Shown piece after piece: positions 32,685 to 36,371 of a DNA stretch of 36,371 nt. The notes beneath the pieces were generated by a model. The model saw only the letters and a list, made by a program, of their open reading frames with translations. It ran no database searches and was not told where the DNA came from. The stretch comes from Candidatus Poribacteria bacterium (GTDB lineage: Bacteria; Poribacteria; WGA-4E; WGA-3G): assembly GCA_009841255.1 (NCBI GenBank), contig VXMD01000075.1, forward strand, positions 17,369-53,739, in the 5' to 3' direction. The first letter of the stretch is position 1. Every line of letters starts with the position of its first letter. Made by a program: the position numbers and the translations under genes.

Positions 32685-34130
32685 ATGGCATACAATAGCC
32701 TCACAGATTTCGTCAAAGCCTTGGATCGAGCAGGTGAACTCAAACGCATTAAAACAACTGTATCACCGGAGCTGGAAATCGCTGAAATCACCGATCGGGT
32801 GAGTAAATCAGCCGGTCCTGCGCTTCTCTTTGAAAAGGTCGAAGGCAGCCGGATGCCGCTCCTGATCAATACCTACGGTTCTTATCAGCGAATGGCGATG
32901 GCTCTCGGCGTTGACGATCTCGGGCAAATCGCGTCGGAAATCGAGGGTATGATTAAATTGCCCCCCCCCGATTCCCTCCTCGATAAGATGAAAATCCTCC
33001 GACTCCTGTCGCAATTGACGAACTTTCCGCCTAAGACGGTAAAAAAAGGTGCCTGTCAAGAGGTCGTCCTTACGGGTGAGGATGCATCCTTAGATGTCCT
33101 GCCACTCATTAAATGCTGGCCCCTTGATGCCGATAGATACATTACCTTACCCCAAGTCTTCACGCATAGCCTTAAAACCGGTCAACGTAACGTCGGTACA
33201 TATCGCTTACAAAAAATAACACCTTACGCCTTAGCGATGCATTGGCAAATTCACCACGATGGTGCTTCGCATCATCGAGAATATCGACAAGCAGAACAAC
33301 AGATGCCCGTCGCTATCGCACTCGGTGGAGATCCAGTGATGTCTTATATCGGCACGGCACCCCTTCCGTCTGGAATCGATGAACTCCTCTTCGCGGGGTT
33401 TCTGCGAAAATCGAATGTAGAGATGGTGCCTGCCAAGACAATCGATATGCTCGTGCCTGCGGACGCGGACATCGTGATTGAAGGATACATTGAACCAAAT
33501 GAGACCTGTATAGAAGGTCCCTTCGGCGACCATACCGGATTTTATTCCTTGGCAGATGAATATCCGCTACTTCACATCACAGCGATTACGCATCGAAAAA
33601 ACCCTATCTATCAGACGATCATCGTCGGTAAACCACCGATGGAGGATTGCTACATGGGGAAGGCGACTGAGCGGATCTTTATGCCGTTGATTAAAACGCA
33701 ACTCCCGGAACTCGTCGATATGAATCTACCCCTGTTCGGCGTATTCCACAACTTTGCGCTGATTTCCATTGACAAACGCTATCCTTACCAGGCGAAGAAG
33801 ATTATGCACAGCTTGTGGGGACTCGGGCAGTTAATGTTCAGCAAAATTATCATCGTTGTGGATAAAGACGTCGACGTCCAGAATCTCGAAGAGGTGCTTT
33901 TCTATGTCGGCAGCAATGTCGATCCGAAAAGAGATGTGACGATTGTCGAAGGTCCTGTTGATGTGCTGGACCATGCGGCACCCCTTATGGGTGCAGGATC
34001 AAAGATGGGCATCGATGCAACAACGAAATGGGCAGAGGAAGGGTATCAACGTGAGTGGCCCCAAGAGATACAAATGTCTGACGAGGTGATAGCGTTAGTC
34101 GATGAAAAATGGAAAAAGTACGGGTTTTAA
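32685..34130 (+). CDS. UbiD-family prenylated-FMN decarboxylase
   Basis: A 481-residue UbiD-family decarboxylase. These enzymes use prenylated FMN, made by a UbiX partner, to (de)carboxylate aromatic or alpha,beta-unsaturated acids, for instance in ubiquinone or menaquinone synthesis. The catalytic set is present: R174 in VGTYRLQ, E277 in IEGPFGDHTG and an acidic residue D282 in the same block, where Fdc-type enzymes have Glu. The metal/prFMN-binding region around residues 165-195 (QRNVGTYRLQ, MHWQIHHDGASHH) is intact. No ubiX is in the window. An IS605-type element begins 5 bp after its stop codon, without damaging it. Confidence 0.9.
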   Translation: MAYNSLTDFVKALDRAGELKRIKTTVSPELEIAEITDRVSKSAGPALLFEKVEGSRMPLLINTYGSYQRMAMALGVDDLGQIASEIEGMIKLPPPDSLLDKMKILRLLSQLTNFPPKTVKKGACQEVVLTGEDASLDVLPLIKCWPLDADRYITLPQVFTHSLKTGQRNVGTYRLQKITPYALAMHWQIHHDGASHHREYRQAEQQMPVAIALGGDPVMSYIGTAPLPSGIDELLFAGFLRKSNVEMVPAKTIDMLVPADADIVIEGYIEPNETCIEGPFGDHTGFYSLADEYPLLHITAITHRKNPIYQTIIVGKPPMEDCYMGKATERIFMPLIKTQLPELVDMNLPLFGVFHNFALISIDKRYPYQAKKIMHSLWGLGQLMFSKIIIVVDKDVDVQNLEEVLFYVGSNVDPKRDVTIVEGPVDVLDHAAPLMGAGSKMGIDATTKWAEEGYQREWPQEIQMSDEVIALVDEKWKKYGF

Positions 34131-34234
34131 TTTACCTGAAGATTCGGGCAGAAAGCCTAATCCTTTAGGTTTAGGATGAATGCCCGCCCCTGTTAATTAG
34201 ACCAAACTGTTGCTTAAAAAAAGCATTTTTTCCC

Positions 34235-34263
34235 TTGACAAAAACACAAAAAAATGCTATAAT
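34235..34263 (+). promoter_or_regulatory. Consensus sigma70 promoter of tnpB copy 2
   Basis: TTGACA (34235-34240), 17-bp spacer, TATAAT (34258-34263): a perfect consensus on both hexamers and spacing. The expected start is at about 34268-34270, the first base of the structured leader. Confidence 0.85.
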
Positions 34264-34267
34264 GATA

Positions 34268-34350
34268 GTATCACGTTGGCAGACATGAATAGCGTTACCG
34301 CTTGGTAACGTGTCTGCCATCCCACTATTCAGGGGATAAACGCGTGATAC
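34268..34350 (+). ncRNA. Structured pseudoknotted leader RNA, copy 2 (before tnpB)
   Basis: Same architecture as the copy at 13453. Outer stem 34268-34275 (GTATCACG) with 34343-34350 (CGTGATAC). Inner stem 34278-34285 with 34311-34318 (GGCAGACA/TGTCTGCC). Apical stem 34293-34299 with 34304-34310 (CGTTACC/GGTAACG, loop GCTT). Pseudoknot 34287-34292 (GAATAG) with 34325-34330 (CTATTC). Relative to copy 1, two outer-stem pairs and one apical pair change in a compensatory way and all six pseudoknot pairs are new. Confidence 0.82.
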
Positions 34351-34360
34351 GTGATATACC

Positions 34361-35470
34361 ATGAAAACCTACAAATATCCGCTTTATGATCAGTCGAATA
34401 CGATCTGTCTTGGCAATCTGCTTGATGATATGTGGCAAGTCCACGCGTATTTCCATAAGTGGCAACGTCAGCGATATAAAGACGGGCTGCCGTATGCCAA
34501 CCACGCTGCGATGTGTTCCCACGTGACGGATTTGAAACGCACGACGCACCCACATTGGAAAGCTTTGCCGAGTCAAGCGATTCAAGAAGAACTCAAACGG
34601 ATTCACTTGGCGTATGATCGTTTTTTCAAGAAACTTGGCGGTAGACCCAAGATTAAAAAACGGCATAGGTTCAAGTCCTTCACATTGAAACAAACGGGCT
34701 GGTCTCTGAAAGAGAATCGCTTCACCCTCAATTTCAGAAAGTGGGAAAAGGGTAAATGGCGACATAACAAAGTCGCTTATACGTTCCGTAAACACCGCGA
34801 TTTCTATGGGACTATCAGTCGTATCACGATAAAACGCGACGCTTGCGGTGATTATTGGCTTTATCTCATAACCGAGTTTGTAGAAACGAAACCACTGCCA
34901 ACGACGGGTCAAAGTGTCGGGGCAGACTTCGGTATGAAAGACGCATATTTGACGCTGAGCACGGGTGAGAAGAAACAGCACCCACAACCTTTGAAACAGT
35001 CCTTGAACCAACTTCGGTCTCTCAACAAAGCATTGAGTCGTAAGCAAAAAGGTTCTCATGGCTGGTGGCAGTGTGTAAGACAAATAGCACGCCTGTATCG
35101 GAAAATCAGCAACCAGCGCAAAGACTTTCACTGGCAACTCGCCTCTGAACTCTGTAAGAAGTTTGATACGATTGCCATTGAAACCTTGAACCTTGACGGC
35201 ATGAAACGGCTTTGGGGACGGAAAGTCTCCGATCTTGGGTTCTATCAGTTTGTTGAGATATTGAAGTATAAGTGCCAAAAACATGGGCGTAAGTTGCTCG
35301 AAGTCGGTCAATGGACAGCTACGACAAAACCGTGTAGCGATTGCGGATTTCACAACGAAAATCTAACTCTGAACGATCGGCAGTGGACGTGTCCTGACTG
35401 TGGTTCACACCACGATAGAGACGTAAACGCTGCGATAAACATTTTGCGGGCAGGGATAGCCACGACTTAG
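34361..35470 (+). CDS. tnpB: TnpB RNA-guided nuclease, IS605 OrfB family, copy 2
   Basis: A 369-residue TnpB, intact but only distantly related to the one at 13545. The RuvC-I Asp is in VGADFGMKDAYL (about residue 189), RuvC-II Glu in IAIETLNLDGM, the zinc finger is CSDCG with CPDCG, and RuvC-III Asp is in DRDVNAAINIL near the C-terminus. The N-terminal half begins MKTYKYPLYDQSNTICLGN and has the OrfB helix-turn-helix-like domain. All active-site residues are present. As with copy 1, there is no close Shine-Dalgarno, only AGGGG 25 nt upstream within the leader RNA. The element has 130 bp after the stop for guide RNA and right end. Confidence 0.93.
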   Translation: MKTYKYPLYDQSNTICLGNLLDDMWQVHAYFHKWQRQRYKDGLPYANHAAMCSHVTDLKRTTHPHWKALPSQAIQEELKRIHLAYDRFFKKLGGRPKIKKRHRFKSFTLKQTGWSLKENRFTLNFRKWEKGKWRHNKVAYTFRKHRDFYGTISRITIKRDACGDYWLYLITEFVETKPLPTTGQSVGADFGMKDAYLTLSTGEKKQHPQPLKQSLNQLRSLNKALSRKQKGSHGWWQCVRQIARLYRKISNQRKDFHWQLASELCKKFDTIAIETLNLDGMKRLWGRKVSDLGFYQFVEILKYKCQKHGRKLLEVGQWTATTKPCSDCGFHNENLTLNDRQWTCPDCGSHHDRDVNAAINILRAGIATT

Positions 35471-35602
35471 ACGTGATGTGCCTGAGACTCGACTCAGCGT
35501 TTCAGGGAAATGCCCGCGGGTGGAGACGGAATAAGACGGTGGACTCTTTGAGAAAACCGCACTGTCTATGAAACCGAAGCCCCAACCTTCAGGTTGTGGG
35601 TG
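35471..35602 (+). ncRNA. Candidate omegaRNA region and right end of IS copy 2
   Basis: The 3' untranslated part of the IS contains CTGAG/CTCAG (about 35482-35497), the palindrome CCCGCGGG (35513-35520) and the right-end hairpin 35580-35600. This is where the guide-RNA scaffold of TnpB normally lies; the guide would follow from about 35603. Exact ends cannot be fixed by eye. Confidence 0.45.
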
Positions 35603-35712
35603 CTATCACGCAAGCGGGTAATGGACGTTCTTTATATTCGTATAGTTCAACAACTGCATGAAAAGCATCAATAACGTTATCTCTCATCTAAGGAATGACA
35701 TTCTGTTATCAA

Positions 35713-35740
35713 TTGAAAAACATCTATAAACTGCTATACT
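35713..35740 (+). promoter_or_regulatory. sigma70-type promoter of the orphan leader RNA
   Basis: TTGAAA (35713-35718), 16-bp spacer, TATACT (35735-35740). The predicted start is at about 35746, the first base of the orphan leader. The stretch 35606-35712 between the IS and this promoter shows nothing else. Confidence 0.6.
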
Positions 35741-35745
35741 ACCTC

Positions 35746-35825
35746 TATCACGTTGGCAGGCATAATCGGCGTCCCGGCTTGGTGACGTGTCTGTCTCCCA
35801 CCGATTAGCGGATAAAAGCGTGAAC
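35746..35825 (+). ncRNA. Structured pseudoknotted leader RNA, copy 3 (orphan, no tnpB)
   Basis: Inner stem 35755-35762 (GGCAGGCA) with 35788-35795 (TGTCTGTC), kept by two wobble pairs. Apical stem 35770-35776 with 35781-35787 (CGTC/GACG plus a weaker top). Pseudoknot 35764-35769 (AATCGG) with 35801-35806 (CCGATT). The outer stem TCACG/CGTGA is kept, though one T of the 3' arm is missing. CCCA and GGATAAAA are conserved. It is not followed by tnpB but by a 145-codon membrane-protein gene. Confidence 0.75.
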
Positions 35826-35845
35826 GTGAGAGTCAACAAATACTT

Positions 35846-36283
35846 TTGAAAGACAATCGTGAAAGCGAACAGAACAGATCCTCCATGTTTACAGTGCGAG
35901 ACGCTGAAAGCGCGATGATCGCGTTGACAAGTTTCTCGATCGCTGTTATTGTTGGCGTATTTTTATACAATCTTCTCATCGTAGGGAATAGCACCTTAAA
36001 ATCCCTCAGTGTTGTGCTTGGTAATGTTTCAAACATTCTGTCAGCAGCAACACTGTTGACCATACTTGAAGAAGGAATCAGTCTCATGTTTTACCGAATC
36101 AGACTCGCTCTGAAAGAAGAAAGGGAAATCAAAGAACAAGGACGCCAGGAAGCTTACCAAGAAGTGTCCGACTGGAACCAGCGTCGTCTTGAAGCCGAAG
36201 CACGTGGCGAAACGTTTACAGAGCCACCGCCGGGACACGATTCTCTAAAACCTAAAAAGAAAAAACGCTTCATCTTTTTCTGA
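35846..36283 (+). CDS. Small membrane protein with charged cytoplasmic tail
   Basis: A protein of 145 residues from a TTG start (M-K-D-N-R) or 132 from the ATG at 35885 (MFTVRDAESAMI); neither has a convincing Shine-Dalgarno. Two hydrophobic segments, about residues 23-47 and 52-75, are followed by a highly charged helical part (ALKEEREIKEQGRQEAYQEV) and a Pro/Lys-rich tail ending KKKKRFIFF. No enzymatic motif; the family is not recognised, though such two-helix proteins with a Glu/Arg/Gln-rich tail seem common in this kind of genome. Its transcript would start with the orphan leader RNA. The last 88 bases of the window hold nothing I can support. Confidence 0.6.
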   Translation: MKDNRESEQNRSSMFTVRDAESAMIALTSFSIAVIVGVFLYNLLIVGNSTLKSLSVVLGNVSNILSAATLLTILEEGISLMFYRIRLALKEEREIKEQGRQEAYQEVSDWNQRRLEAEARGETFTEPPPGHDSLKPKKKKRFIFF

Positions 36284-36371
36284 TCTCTCTTGATAATCGG
36301 ACCACCGCAATGACTTCAAATATAGTAAATTCTATAAATAAGTTTACATTTTATATCATGTATGTTAGCCT

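Larger units (their letters stand above)
34136..35605 (+). mobile_element. IS200/IS605-type element, tnpB only, copy 2
   Basis: The left end follows TTAC at 34132-34135, as at copy 1. Subterminal hairpins lie at 34146-34185 (GGGCA/TGCCC with CCTAA/TTAGG inside) and the right-end hairpin at 35580-35600 (CCCCAACC/GGTTGTGGG, one bulge). TAATTAGACCAAA is shared with the left region of copy 1. No tnpA is present. The right boundary is uncertain by several bases. The protein inside differs strongly from copy 1, although the 5' non-coding part is conserved. Confidence 0.8.

Overview
The window looks like a fragment of an uncultured, diderm, free-living or host-associated bacterium, most like Candidatus Poribacteria or a related lineage. 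Three things point there. There are paralogous secreted LamG/DUF1080 proteins and several phytanoyl-CoA-dioxygenase-like (PhyH) enzymes. A KdsB enzyme implies lipopolysaccharide. TnpB-only IS605-type elements and small inverted-repeat elements are present. The assignment is by gene content only; there is no rRNA or tRNA here.

Layout. 1-3050: a 55-bp direct repeat, a PAP2 phosphatase, a small HTH protein and two tandem secreted LamG proteins. 3160-10195: a co-directional, overlapping run kdsB - pyrG - larA-like - larA-like - dctQ - dctM, ending at a hairpin. It joins housekeeping genes to what looks like 2-hydroxyacid uptake and racemisation. 10230-13190 (minus): a third LamG protein, a two-gene membrane/proline-rich pair, and a mandelate-racemase-type enolase. 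13337-14796: an IS605-type element with an intact tnpB. 15210-17521 (minus): a PhnY/PhnZ-like phosphonate-oxidation pair, an alpha/beta hydrolase and a 52-residue membrane protein. 17674-29167 (minus): metallophosphoesterase, two tandem PhyH dioxygenases, DMT transporter, VOC protein, sulfatase-fold enzyme, DUF1326 protein, amidohydrolase, coiled-coil membrane protein, and the ATPase and binding protein of a BMP-type ABC importer. 29413-34130 (plus): two tandem DUF1080-like secreted proteins, a TPR protein, a 124-bp MITE and a UbiD decarboxylase. 34136-35605: a second IS605-type element with a very different tnpB. 35713-36283: an orphan copy of the tnpB leader RNA ahead of a small membrane-protein gene.

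The most interesting signal is an approximately 80-nt structured 5' leader present three times (13453-13534, 34268-34350, 35746-35825). Each copy sits directly behind a sigma70-type promoter. All share an outer helix, an inner two-part hairpin and a 6-bp pseudoknot whose two strands are different in every copy yet always complementary (ACAACG/CGTTGT, GAATAG/CTATTC, AATCGG/CCGATT). Two copies lead divergent tnpB genes and the third leads an unrelated gene. This looks like a mobile structured RNA, separate from the 3' omegaRNA expected for TnpB.

A second signal is a shared C-terminal tag, K-L-[AT]-[TV]-T-W-[GA]-x-L-K, two or three residues from the end of five secreted proteins of two different folds. 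It may be a sorting or anchoring signal.
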